Of a stretch of DNA of 50,851 nucleotides, positions 25,815 through 33,928 are shown in pieces (the stretch's first letter is position 1; each line of letters begins with the position of its first letter). This DNA is from Actinomycetota bacterium. GTDB lineage: Bacteria > Actinomycetota > Thermoleophilia > Gaiellales > Gaiellaceae. The stretch spans positions 1 to 50,851 of the forward strand of contig VAWW01000049.1 of NCBI GenBank assembly GCA_005884575.1. The letters run 5' to 3'. The position numbers were made by a program, and so were the translations under genes. Under the pieces are notes generated by a model, which had not been told where the DNA came from, did no database searches, and worked only from the letters and a program-made list of their open reading frames with translations.

Positions 25815-26981
25815 ATGACGCAAGTTTCCTTTCACGCCCTCGGCGTGAGCCAGGATGTCGTGCACGCCCTCGAGGCGCGCGGCATCGAAACCCCCTTCCG
25901 GATCCAGTCGCTCGTGATCCCGGACGCCCTCGCGGGCCTCGACGTATTGGCCAAGTCGCCGACAGGCTCGGGCAAGACGCTCGCGTTCGCCCTGCCGATC
26001 GTCGACCGCCTGACGGCCGGCGCCGCCGCCGCACTCGTGCTCGTCCCCACGCGGGAGCTCTGCTCCCAGGTCGCGGCCGAGTTCGAGGCGCTGGCGGCCG
26101 CCCGCGGCCTGAAGGTCGCCGCCGTCTACGGCGGTGCGCCGCTCGGGGCGCAGGCGAAGCGTGCCAAGGGCGCGCACATCCTGATCGCGACGCCGGGACG
26201 GCTGCAGGACCTGATCGAGCGCAAGCTGGTCAAGGTCGACGGCGTCCGGATCCTCGTCCTCGACGAGGCGGACCGGATGCTGGATATGGGCTTCAAGCCG
26301 CAGGTGGAGCGCATCATCCGGCGGATTCCGCGCGACCGGCAGACGATGCTCTTCTCGGCGACGCTCGACGGCGAGGTGGGCGACCTCGCGCGCGCCTACA
26401 CCACGAACGCGACGCGTTACGAGGGCAGTCTCCCGGCCGAGGCGACGGCGGGCGACGTCGACCACAAGTTCGTGGCCGTCACGGCCGACGGTAAGGTCGA
26501 GACCCTCGTCGAGGAGCTGAAGGCCGACCGCGACCTCGCGCTCGTCTTCGTCCGCACCAAGCGTGGCGCCGACAGGCTCGTCCAGAAGCTCGCGCGTCAC
26601 GACGTGCACGCGGTCGCGATGCACGGCGACATGACGCAGGGCGCCCGCGAGAGCGCGCTCGAGAAGTTCCGCTCCGGCAAGGTCAAGACGCTCGTCGCCA
26701 CGGACGTGGCTGCACGCGGCCTCGACCTCGACGACATCACGCACGTGATCAACTTCGATCCGCCGGAGGACGACAAGGGCTACGTCCACCGCGTCGGCAG
26801 AACGGGCCGAGCAGGCCGCAGCGGCCGCGGAATCACGCTCGTCCTCCCGGAGCAGCAGGCCGAGGTCAGCCGCGTCGCGGCGCGTCTCGGGCATCGCGAG
26901 TCGTTCGAGCGCGAGGGCATGCACTCGGCGCCGTCGAAGCTCGTCTACACGAGCCGACGCGGCCGCCGCTCGCGCTGGTAA
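25815..26981 (+). CDS. DEAD-box ATP-dependent RNA helicase
   Basis: A compact 388-aa helicase core with little C-terminal extension. Motifs run in order: Q-region FHALGVSQDVVHALEARGI with FRIQ; I SPTGSGKT; Ia PTREL; TPGR; II LDEADRMLDMGF; III SAT; IV VFVRTKRGADRL; V VATDVAARGLDLDDITH; VI HRVGRTGRAGRSG. Such enzymes remodel RNA in ribosome assembly and mRNA decay. ATG 25815 has an AAGGAG 12 nt upstream. A TACACT box at 25700-25705, just after the terminator, could start a ~110-nt leader. Its regulation may involve the structured RNA upstream. Confidence 0.94.
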   Translation: MTQVSFHALGVSQDVVHALEARGIETPFRIQSLVIPDALAGLDVLAKSPTGSGKTLAFALPIVDRLTAGAAAALVLVPTRELCSQVAAEFEALAAARGLKVAAVYGGAPLGAQAKRAKGAHILIATPGRLQDLIERKLVKVDGVRILVLDEADRMLDMGFKPQVERIIRRIPRDRQTMLFSATLDGEVGDLARAYTTNATRYEGSLPAEATAGDVDHKFVAVTADGKVETLVEELKADRDLALVFVRTKRGADRLVQKLARHDVHAVAMHGDMTQGARESALEKFRSGKVKTLVATDVAARGLDLDDITHVINFDPPEDDKGYVHRVGRTGRAGRSGRGITLVLPEQQAEVSRVAARLGHRESFEREGMHSAPSKLVYTSRRGRRSRW

Positions 26982-26985
26982 TGCG

Positions 26986-27468
26986 CTAGGACCAGGCGTC
27001 GGCGAGCTTGCGGCGCGTCTCGCCGAGGTGCTCCGGGAGCACCTTCACGTCCGCGAGGACCGGCATGAAGTTCACATCGCCGGACCAGCGGGGGACGACG
27101 TGCAGGTGGACGTGGTCGACGACTCCGGCGCCCGCCACGCGGCCGAGGTTCCACCCGAGGTTGAACCCGTCCGGGTGCATCGACCGGCTCAGCGCCGCGA
27201 TCCCGGCCGCCGCCAGCCGGTGGATCTCGAGCGCCTCCGCGTCGTCGAGCTCGCCGAAGTCGACGCCGTGTCGGCGCGGCGCGACGAGCAGGTGCCCCGA
27301 TGCGTACGGGAACTTGTTCAGGACGACGAACGCCGTCTCGCCGCGGTGGACGACGAGCAGCTCCTCCTCGTCGTCGCCGATCGCCGCCGCGCAGAGGAAG
27401 CAACCGTCCTGCTCGTCCGCGGACTGGATGTACTCGAGGCGCCAGGGCGCCCAGAGCTGCTTCGTCAA
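26986..27468 (-). CDS. HIT-family protein, Ap4A phosphorylase type
   Basis: The 160-aa histidine-triad protein begins LTKQLWAPWRLEYIQSAD, a W-x-P-x-R-x-x-Y-I pattern typical of actinobacterial Ap4A phosphorylase-like HIT proteins. A zinc-like CFLC pair, the SGHLLVAPRRH segment and the catalytic HVHLHVVPRW triad follow. It likely hydrolyses or phosphorolyses dinucleoside polyphosphates. TTG 27468 is taken as the start because it overlaps the corA stop (TTTTGACG) and homology begins there. It is convergent with the helicase, separated by 4 nt. Confidence 0.87.
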   Translation of the reverse strand: MTKQLWAPWRLEYIQSADEQDGCFLCAAAIGDDEEELLVVHRGETAFVVLNKFPYASGHLLVAPRRHGVDFGELDDAEALEIHRLAAAGIAALSRSMHPDGFNLGWNLGRVAGAGVVDHVHLHVVPRWSGDVNFMPVLADVKVLPEHLGETRRKLADAWS

Positions 27469-28457
27469 AAGAAGCGCTTGTAGCGGAAGAACCCGAGCAG
27501 GATGAGGAGCGTCGCGAACATCCCGCCGATCACTCCCCACCAGGCCTCCCTCGTCGCGAAGCCGGGGAAGTCCACGTTCATTCCGAAGATGCCGGTGATC
27601 AGCGTCAGAGGGAGCAGGATGACGCTGAAGACCGTCAGCACCCGCAGCACGTCGTTCTGGCGGTGCGCGATCACGGACTCGTTCGTGTCCTCGAGCGCCT
27701 CGACGACTTCCTTGTAGTTGTCGAGCTGGTCCCAGATCCGCTCGGCCGCGTCGACGATGTCGTCGAAGTAGAGCTCGAGCTCCTCGGGCAGGAAGCGCTC
27801 GACCGCGCGCTCGAGCGTTCGCAGCGTCGCCCGCTCCGGGCGGATGATCTTGCGGTAGCTGATGATCTCCTGCTTGACGTCGGAGATGTCGCGGACGACC
27901 TCCTCCGAGCGGCCCTCGAAGACGTCCTCCTCGAGCGAGCGCAGCTTGTGGCCGATCTTGTCGAGGATCGGGAAGCAGTAGTCGAAGAGGTCGTCGAGGA
28001 TCTCGTAGAGCAGCCGACCCGAGCCCTTCGAGAAGATCCGGCGGCGCAGCTCCTCGTCCTCGGACGCACGGGCGAAGAGCCGCGTGACCGGGAGGAGCTC
28101 GACGTTCGGCAGCGTGACGAGGTAGTCCGGCCCGAGGAAGATGTCGAGCTCACCGGCGTTCAGTCGACGGGCCCGCTTGTCGTAGACCGGGAAGTGGAGG
28201 ACGACGAAGAGGTAGCCCTCGTCGGCGTAGTCGTCGACCTTGGGCCGCTCGCGCGAGGACATCACGTCCTCGACGTCGAGCGGGTGCCAGCCGAAGCGCT
28301 GCGCGAGCTCCTGTGCCTCCTCGTGGGTCGGGTCGTCGAGGTGGATCCAGGTCAGGCCCTCGGCGGAGAGCTCGGACGCGCGACGGTCAGCCGGACGCGC
28401 GACCCCGCCCGTGGCGTCCCGGGTCCGTCTCCGCTGGATGCGCGGCAAGCTGGGCAT
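27465..28457 (-). CDS. corA: CorA-family magnesium/cobalt transporter
   Basis: The 330-aa channel has a large N-terminal cytoplasmic domain (GLTWIHLDDPTHEEAQELA, HPLDVEDVMSSRERPK), the long stalk helix and two C-terminal TM helices. The signature ITGIFGMNVDFPG (GMN) lies at the pore mouth after LTVFSVILLPLTL. It ends in a short basic tail. ATG 28457 is the start. It overlaps the HIT gene by 4 nt and is presumably co-transcribed. Confidence 0.95.
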   Translation of the reverse strand: MPSLPRIQRRRTRDATGGVARPADRRASELSAEGLTWIHLDDPTHEEAQELAQRFGWHPLDVEDVMSSRERPKVDDYADEGYLFVVLHFPVYDKRARRLNAGELDIFLGPDYLVTLPNVELLPVTRLFARASEDEELRRRIFSKGSGRLLYEILDDLFDYCFPILDKIGHKLRSLEEDVFEGRSEEVVRDISDVKQEIISYRKIIRPERATLRTLERAVERFLPEELELYFDDIVDAAERIWDQLDNYKEVVEALEDTNESVIAHRQNDVLRVLTVFSVILLPLTLITGIFGMNVDFPGFATREAWWGVIGGMFATLLILLGFFRYKRFF

Positions 28458-28660
28458 CGGTACTGAGGGGGTCCTCGTGGAGCGTCGGCATCAGAGTTCG
28501 AAGTCTACCCCGGAGAACCTGCCGCCAAGCCAGTTGTGGCCTGGCCCCGCGGTAACACGGTCACCCAGGGCACCGGGCGGCCTCGCGCGATTCACAATTG
28601 CCCAAACGCGGTACGAAGGGCCTCGAGGGCGACCTTCCCCTCGACGAAAAGGAGAACGAA

Positions 28661-28798
28661 ATGCTGTGGATTCTCGCGCTCGCCCTGCTGATCATCGCCA
28701 TCGCCGGCGGTATCGCTATCAGCAAGTTCCTCTTCCTCGTACTGGTGCTCGTGGTCGTGTTCGCGCTTCTCGCGGGTTTCAGCGGCCGCACGATCTGA
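28661..28798 (+). CDS. Small hydrophobic membrane protein (45 aa)
   Basis: ATG 28661 with an AAAGGAG site 6 nt upstream encodes MLWILALALLIIAIAGGIAI followed by a second hydrophobic helix and a short SGRTI tail. Two short TM helices with almost no loop resemble the small hydrophobic proteins common in actinobacteria. Function unknown. An in-frame ATG at 28598 lacks a ribosome-binding site. Confidence 0.75.
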   Translation: MLWILALALLIIAIAGGIAISKFLFLVLVLVVVFALLAGFSGRTI

Positions 28799-28808
28799 CG
28801 CACCCTTC

Positions 28809-29717
28809 CTACCGCGTGGCCGACGCCTTCGCTACGAGCATCGCGGCGTCGGCCTCGCGGATCAACTCCTCGGGCGCGGTGTCCGGACGCTCGGCGAGCG
28901 CGATGCCGATGCTCGCGCGGACCGGAACGCGCTCGAGCGCGTGCTCGATCCGGCTCGCGATTCGCTCGGCTTCCTCCCGTCCGGTGACGCCGTCGCACAG
29001 GACGACGAATTCGTCGCCCCCGTAGCGCGCTGCGGTGTCGCTCGCGCGGATGGCCCGCTGGAGCGCGCCGCCGACGTCGATGAGCAGCTGGTCGCCGGCG
29101 TGGTGGCCGAGCGTGTCGTTCACCTGCTTGAACCGATCGAGGTCGATGAAGAGCAGCGCGACCGGCTTTTGCGTCCGGTCGACGCGCGCGAGCGCGATCT
29201 CCAACCGGTCGAGGAGCAGCGTCCGGTTCGGCAAGCCCGTGAGCGCGTCGTGCAGCGCGCGGTGCGTCAGGATCTCGGCCTGCCGGCGCAGCCGGAAGAG
29301 GTCGACGAAGACCTGGACCTTCGAGCGGAGGATCTCCGGCTCGTACGGCCTGAGGAGATAGTCGACGGCACCGGCGGAGTAGCCGCGCGCGATCTCCGCC
29401 CGCTCGGCGGCGCCGGTGAGAAAGATGATCGGCACGTGGCGGAGCGACTCGTCGGCCTTCATGCGTCGTGCGGTCTCTAACCCGTCCATCCCCGGCATCG
29501 CGACGTCGAGCAGCACGACGGCGAACTCCTCGGCGGCGGAGAGCCGCAGCGCCTCTTCGCCCGAGCGCGCGGCGACGACGTTCTGCCCCAGCGGTTCGAG
29601 GATCGCCCGGAGCAGAGCGAGGCTGCCCGCGTCGTCGTCCACGACGAGCACGCTGACGGGACCGGTCAACGGCGCGGCCAGCGACGGCAGCGGAGCGGCG
29701 GAAGTCTCGACAGGCAT
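28809..29717 (-). CDS. Response regulator with GGDEF diguanylate cyclase domain
   Basis: The 302-aa protein joins an N-terminal receiver domain to a diguanylate cyclase. The receiver shows VLVVDDDAGSLALL, phospho-acceptor Asp in VVLLDVAMPGMDG, FLTGAAERAE and the DYLLRPYEPEI Lys replaced by Arg. The cyclase shows HDALTGLPNRTLLLDRL, FIDLDRFKQVNDTLGHHAGD and the active-site RYGGDEFVVL. The usual receiver Lys (in KP) is Arg (LLRPY), which may alter phosphorylation switching. The cyclase C-terminus is slightly short. It would make c-di-GMP; an HD-GYP protein at 40178 could degrade it. No histidine kinase is adjacent. Confidence 0.92.
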   Translation of the reverse strand: MPVETSAAPLPSLAAPLTGPVSVLVVDDDAGSLALLRAILEPLGQNVVAARSGEEALRLSAAEEFAVVLLDVAMPGMDGLETARRMKADESLRHVPIIFLTGAAERAEIARGYSAGAVDYLLRPYEPEILRSKVQVFVDLFRLRRQAEILTHRALHDALTGLPNRTLLLDRLEIALARVDRTQKPVALLFIDLDRFKQVNDTLGHHAGDQLLIDVGGALQRAIRASDTAARYGGDEFVVLCDGVTGREEAERIASRIEHALERVPVRASIGIALAERPDTAPEELIREADAAMLVAKASATR

Positions 29718-29858
29718 CCCTCGGAGTCCGTTCTACCCGTTGAACGTCGTGTAAAGCGGAATGGATGCGGGGCCCTGGCGAGGCCGGGGCGGAGGGCCGG
29801 CTCCCGGCGCATTCGACGCGGCGGGCCCCATGGCCATGGCGACCCTGGTGGCGCGTCG

Positions 29859-30110
29859 TCAGCCGAGGAGGTATCGGTTGCGGAGTGCCGCAGTCGGTTG
29901 CGGCGGGAGGGCGTCGGCGTCGAGCAGTTCCTCGACGGTCATGGAGAGAAGGTGGACTGGTCTGCGAGCAGCTTCCGGTAGCGGGTGCACCCGTCGGCGA
30001 CGTCGGTGTTGCCGGCGGGGTGGACGACGACATAGTGGCCCCAGCTCCACTTGCCGCTTGAGTTCTGGAGCCTCGTCGACCAGGGACTCGATCGTCCGCC
30101 TCCCAGCAGT
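29859..30110 (-). pseudogene. C-terminal remnant of a PGN_0703-like restriction endonuclease family protein
   Basis: Three consecutive minus-strand frames reconstruct one C-terminus. The first is TIESLVDEAPELKRQVEL, then WSWGHYVVVHPAGNTDVADG followed by CTRYRKLLADQSTFS, then MTVEELLDADALPPQPTAAL and a stop. The order and spacing match the end of PGN_0703-type putative restriction endonucleases as I remember them. At least two frameshifts and no N-terminal part mean a decayed fragment. Confidence 0.5.
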
Positions 30111-30151
30111 GCATTGCCTCGGGCTCCTGCCTCGACGGAGCCGCAGCCATG

Positions 30152-30360
30152 TCAGCGGTCTCGGAGGAAGTCGAGCACGCGGCGGGTCAGCAAGGCAGCT
30201 GCATCCGCGTCGTAGGACGGGACGCTCGAGTCGGCGAAGTAGTGCTGGTCACCTGGGTAGAGGAACAGCTCCGCATGCTCGGCCGACTCGACGAGCGCGC
30301 GGGCAGCATCGAGGTCGCCCTCGTTGACGAAGATCGGGTCGGCGTCCATCGCGTGGATCG
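30152..30360 (-). pseudogene. C-terminal fragment of dienelactone hydrolase family protein
   Basis: The frame contains HAMDADPIFVNEGDLDAARA, ESAEHAELFLYPGDQHYFAD and SSVPSYDADAAALLTRRVLD, matching the last third of dienelactone-hydrolase-like alpha/beta hydrolases (catalytic Asp/His region). Similarity stops at about 30360, where sequence joins the transposase-like region, so the gene was probably truncated by the insertion. Confidence 0.7.
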
Positions 30361-30411
30361 GTCCGGCGGCCGGCTCAGCATGGGCCGCTGGCCGGCCTGC
30401 GCGGCGACCGC

Positions 30412-31085
30412 TTGGTGAAGGAGGTCTGCCGCGGGTGGCGCGTGTCGCCGGGATCAGCCGCCAGGCGCTCCACCGAGAGCCGCGACCGAGGACGGTGCCG
30501 CAGCGGCGGCGGCCGCCGGCGGACCCGGTTGAGGCAGCGACCGTCGCCGAAGCGCTCGCCAATCAGACCGACGGCTACCGGATGATCTGCGCCTTCGTCC
30601 GGCGCAGGCTCGGGATCGCGGTCAACCGCAAGCGGGTGCTGCGGGTGATTCGCGAGCGGAAGCTGATCCAGCGCCGGCGGCCGCTGGAGCGGCGCAAGCG
30701 GCCCGGCTTCTTCCGGGCCGAGCGGCCGCGGCAGCTCTGGCGGCTCGACATGTCGAGCGTCTGGGTCGCCGAGCACGGCTGGACGTGCCTGGTGGCGATC
30801 ATCGACTGCTGCACCCGCGAGATCGTCGCCTGGCAGCTCGAGCTGCGCTGCCGCGCCGACGAAGCGATCGCGCTGATGGAACGCGCCGCCGCAAAAGCAC
30901 AACATCGAGCAGGGTGAGCTCACGCTCGGAACCGACAACGGCTCCGCCTTCACCGCCCGCCGCTTTCGTGCCACGCTCGTCGAGCTCGGCATCCGCCACC
31001 GACGGGCGGTTACCGCGACCCCGAGAGCCAGGCCTTCATCGAGAGGTGGTTCGGGAAGCTGAAAGAACGGGAGGTGTGGGCGGCC
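30412..31085 (+). mobile_element. Degraded IS3-like (DDE) transposase
   Basis: The open stretch reads VAGISRQALHREP, RRLGIAVNRKRVLRVIRERK, LWRLDMSSVWV (first Asp), then TDNGSAFTARRF (second Asp) after a shift near 30895, and SQAFIERWFGKLKEREVW (Glu) after another shift near 31005. This is the DDE core of an IS3/IS2-type OrfB. Multiple frameshifts and a missing C-terminus show it is inactive. No terminal inverted repeats could be identified. It interrupts the hydrolase fragment and adjoins the peptide/protease locus. Confidence 0.75.
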
Positions 31086-31334
31086 GCGGATGTTTTGCCT
31101 GCCGCGCTCCCGGGAAGGCGCTGCCGCGTACACGCGGTTGTGGCGAATCCGGAGTCCTAGCCGAAGGAGGAGCCTCGTGAGAGCCGCTGGGGTCTGCAGC
31201 CTGATGTGCTGCGTCTTGCCGCGGGTCAACTTCAGCCTGCGCGGTCGCGGTTGCGGCCACGCATGGCTCGCTCGACTGACCTCTTCGCGAGACCGGTATC
31301 TGCACGACCGCGCCACTCGAGCAAGGGAGTCAGC
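31086..31334. other. Intergenic stretch between transposase remnant and peptide gene
   Basis: No coding sequence with family support is seen. It should contain the promoter for the peptide/protease pair, but I cannot pick a convincing -35/-10 pair. GGGAG at its end is the ribosome-binding site of the peptide gene. Confidence 0.3.
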
Positions 31335-31553
31335 ATGGCGGAGACAGGAGAGCGGTATCAGCCGCTCACACGCGACGAGCTCGAGGAAGTTGCCGGCGAG
31401 CACCTGCCGGAGCGGGCCGCGATGTCGCTGATCAACGCGAACGTGGCGATTCCGGTGAACGCCGCCATCGCCGCGAACGTGCTCTCGGACGGGTCCGTTG
31501 CGGCCGCGGACGCACAGCAGCAGACGGGCGACATCACGCAGTCGAACCTGTAG
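31335..31553 (+). CDS. Putative RiPP-like precursor peptide (72 aa)
   Basis: ATG 31335 follows GGGAG by 5 nt. The first ~30 residues are acidic and leader-like (ERYQPLTRDELEEVAGEHLP then ERAAMSLI). The remainder is small, hydrophobic and Asn-rich (NANVAIPVNAAIAANVLSDG, ending QQQTGDITQSNL), with an xANV motif twice. There is no Cys and few Ser/Thr, so lanthionine or thiazole rings are unlikely. It is not a signal peptide. The next gene is an RRE-like plus M50 membrane protease, separated by a stable hairpin, the layout expected for a precursor and its processing enzyme. The natural product, modification and cleavage site are unknown. Confidence 0.7.
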   Translation: MAETGERYQPLTRDELEEVAGEHLPERAAMSLINANVAIPVNAAIAANVLSDGSVAAADAQQQTGDITQSNL

Positions 31554-31559
31554 GCGAAC

Positions 31560-31592
31560 GCGGTGGGAGGCGGCGGACCCGCCTCCCACCGC
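31560..31592 (+). terminator. 14-bp hairpin between precursor-like gene and M50 protease
   Basis: GCGGTGGGAGGCGG and CCGCCTCCCACCGC form a perfect 14-bp stem with loop CGGAC, starting 6 nt past the peptide stop. With no T-run it is probably a partial terminator or mRNA-stabilising element, making the peptide more abundant than the enzyme. Confidence 0.6.
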
Positions 31593-31675
31593 ACCGCCAC
31601 GAGACCGCCGGAGCACTGATCGCGAGCAGAGGAGACATCGAGCCTCGGTCGGAGCCCGCCGAGCCGACCCCGGCC

Positions 31676-33556
31676 GTGGCGCCTCAGCTCGCGCCGGGGC
31701 TGGAGCTGATCGGCGAGTACGAGGACTCGGGGTTCAAGGAGACGCCGTACCTCGCGAGGCGAGCCGACGGCCAGGTCCTTCAGCTTCCGCGCCTGCTCTA
31801 TGTTCTCGCCGAGCAGATCGACGGCCGGCGCGACTACGACGAGATCGCCGCACGTGTCACGCGGGCGTTCGGGCGCGGCTTGACGGGTAACGGCGCTCGG
31901 TACCTCGCGGAGGAGAAGCTGGTTCCACTCGGCATCGTCGCAGTGCGCGGCGGGACCGGCCCAGCGTTGCAGAAGGTCGATCCGCTCCTTGCGCTCAGGC
32001 TCCGCGTGGGCGTGGTCCCGGAGACGGTCGTCAACCGAGCGACGCGCGTGTTCCGACCCCTCTTCCTACCGGCTGTCGTCGTCGGCGTTCTCTCGGCGCT
32101 CGTCGCGCTCGACGGCTGGCTCTTCCTCGTGCACGGTGTTGCGACGGGAGCGCGGCAGGTTCTCTACGACCCCCTGCTCGTCCTGCTCCTGCTTGGCCTC
32201 ATCGTCCTCTCTGCCGCCTTTCACGAGTGCGGGCACGCGACGGCCTGTGCCTACGGGGGTGCCCGGCCGGGCGGCATCGGCGCCGGGATCTACATCGTCT
32301 GGCCCGCCTTCTACACCGATGTCACGGATGCCTACCGGCTCGGCAGAGGCGGCCGGCTGCGCACCGACCTCGGCGGCGTCTACTTCAACATGATCTTCAT
32401 CCTCGCCACTGCAGTGGCCTACTTCGCGACCGGGTTCGAGCCGTTGCTGCTCCTCATCCTGATTCAGCACCTCGAGATCATGCACCAGTTCCTTCCGTTC
32501 ATCCGCCTTGACGGCTACTACATCGTCAGCGACCTCACCGGCGTCCCGGACATGTTCGCGCGCATCCGCCCGACGCTCGCCAGCCTGTTGCCGTGGCGCC
32601 GAGCCGACAAGCGCGTGCGCGAGTTGAAACCCGCTGCCCGCGCAGCAGTCACGGTCTATGTCTTCGCGACGGTCCCGACGCTCCTCTTCGCGTTCGGGAT
32701 CATGGTCGTCAATGCACCGCGCATCTTCGCCACGGCGTACGACTCCGTCCTCCTCCACTACGACCGGATTGGACGCGAGGACGCACTTCACGCAGGCATT
32801 AGCGCGCTGCAGATGGCGATCTTGATTCTGCCCGCCGCCGGCCTGGCCGTCAGCGGCCTCCGCGGCGGCAAGCGCGCCCTCCTCGGTTCCTGGCGACGGA
32901 CCGACGGCCGCCCCGCGGCACGCGCGCTCCTCGTCGTCGGCACGGCTGCGACGACTGCTCTCCTCGCGTGGCTCTGGTGGCCGAACGGCGAATATCGCCC
33001 GATCCAGCCCGGCGAGCGGGGGACGCTTCAGGGCGCCATCAAGCAACTGCGCTCGCTCGCGGGCGGGCGACCAGCGCTGACGCCGACGCGCCAGCGACAG
33101 TTGCACGGCGCGCCGCGGCGGCACGAGCTCGAGCCGCATCTTCAGCATCCGGGGACTCGGGCACCAGGCGCGCCGCCGCAGCAACGGCCGCAGCCGACGC
33201 CCAGCGCCCCGGCGGCCGGAGGCGATACCGTGACCACGGGACGATCCGCCTCGACTTCGCCGGTCGGTCCGGCTCCAGGCGTGGCTCCGGGAGTGGCGCC
33301 GACGATCGGCACGCCCCCGTCGCCGACGCTCCCGGGCGAGACCTTTCCGGCGACGGTCGGCACGACGGTCTCAGCGATCACGACGCAGGTCTCGACGCCG
33401 TCCGCAACGGTCTCGACTCCGGTCGCGACAGTCTCGACTCCGGTCGCGACAGTCTCGACCCCGTCCGCGACCGTCCCGACGCCGACCGTCACCCCGCCGA
33501 CTCCGACGGTCGGCGTGACCACCGGCGTCACCGTGACGGTCCCTGCGAAGCCGTAG
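31676..33556 (+). CDS. RRE/PqqD-like plus M50 membrane metalloprotease (putative peptide zinc metalloprotease)
   Basis: The 626-aa protein has three parts. Residues ~15-90 (YLARRADGQVLQLPRLLYVL then AEQIDGRRDYDEIAARV) look like a PqqD-type peptide-recognition domain. A polytopic membrane domain carries the site-2-protease zinc motif HECGH (183-187) inside AAFHECGHATACAYGG, and a second metal-site motif RLDGYY near 277-282. Further TM helices end with WPNGEYRPIQPGERGTLQGA. The tail after ~residue 470 is Pro/Thr/Ala-rich with a tandem heptad repeat. Family members sit beside ribosomal peptides and are thought to cleave or export them; that function here is inferred. GTG 31676 is the first usable start; the frame is open upstream. 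Confidence 0.8.
   Translation: MAPQLAPGLELIGEYEDSGFKETPYLARRADGQVLQLPRLLYVLAEQIDGRRDYDEIAARVTRAFGRGLTGNGARYLAEEKLVPLGIVAVRGGTGPALQKVDPLLALRLRVGVVPETVVNRATRVFRPLFLPAVVVGVLSALVALDGWLFLVHGVATGARQVLYDPLLVLLLLGLIVLSAAFHECGHATACAYGGARPGGIGAGIYIVWPAFYTDVTDAYRLGRGGRLRTDLGGVYFNMIFILATAVAYFATGFEPLLLLILIQHLEIMHQFLPFIRLDGYYIVSDLTGVPDMFARIRPTLASLLPWRRADKRVRELKPAARAAVTVYVFATVPTLLFAFGIMVVNAPRIFATAYDSVLLHYDRIGREDALHAGISALQMAILILPAAGLAVSGLRGGKRALLGSWRRTDGRPAARALLVVGTAATTALLAWLWWPNGEYRPIQPGERGTLQGAIKQLRSLAGGRPALTPTRQRQLHGAPRRHELEPHLQHPGTRAPGAPPQQRPQPTPSAPAAGGDTVTTGRSASTSPVGPAPGVAPGVAPTIGTPPSPTLPGETFPATVGTTVSAITTQVSTPSATVSTPVATVSTPVATVSTPSATVPTPTVTPPTPTVGVTTGVTVTVPAKP
33389..33493 (+). repeat. 21-bp tandem repeat (5 copies) encoding V-S-T-P-x-A-T heptads
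   Basis: Units at 33389, 33410, 33431, 33452 and 33473. The second and third are identical (GTCTCGACTCCGGTCGCGAC plus A); the others differ by a few bases. They encode VSTPSAT, VSTPVAT, VSTPVAT, VSTPSAT and VPTPTVT in the low-complexity tail of the M50 protein. The tail is probably an extended, extracytoplasmic or wall-spanning linker and is likely length-variable. Confidence 0.9.
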
Positions 33557-33928
33557 CTCTCGCCGCGAAGCGCCGATCGCTCGCCGGCTTTGTCTCGCCT
33601 AACTATGCCGCTGTCGCAACTTCCGAGAGTACGCCGAATCCTCGGTCTAAAGACGCGACGCCGTATCGGCGGCGGCTGCGATGTACCGCAGCTCGCGATT
33701 GCACCGTCGTCCCTTGCTCGTAGCTCCTCGAGCGCCGTCGCATAGATCTCCGCCAGGTCCTCGAGTCTGGCCTGGCGCTCGCTCGGAGCGTGCGTGAAGG
33801 CTGATTCGAACTCGACTCGCTCGCTCGGCAGCGGCACGTGCCCAGCGACCCCTTTTCTCGGCGGTGCTTCTTTCCCCGTAACGAGATCTCGGCATGCTGG
33901 GGTACGAGCGTCGCCAACCAGTCACTGC
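33557..33928. other. Non-coding or decayed stretch
   Basis: No supported gene. A minus-strand segment around 33710-33837 reads plausibly as coding (SERQARLEDLAEIYATALEE) but has no recognised family and is not framed by normal start and stop signals. It may be further debris of the adjacent decayed genes. Confidence 0.3.

Noticed and set aside
25316..25815. Plus-strand frames within the tRNA-Gly to helicase interval
   Set aside because: They run through perfect hairpins and a T-run terminator, have no ribosome-binding site, and show Arg/Pro-rich shadow composition.
28598..28660. Upstream ATG extending the 45-aa membrane protein to 66 aa
   Set aside because: The extension is charged and has no ribosome-binding site, whereas ATG 28661 has AAAGGAG at ideal spacing.
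33389..33493. Tandem repeats considered as a CRISPR array
   Set aside because: Units are adjacent with no spacers and are in frame with the protease.
33142..33837. Minus-strand 231-codon frame under the M50 protease tail
   Set aside because: Most of it is the antisense of the Thr/Pro repeat (a Val-Thr-Val-Gly pattern), expected from the 21-bp tandem repeat.
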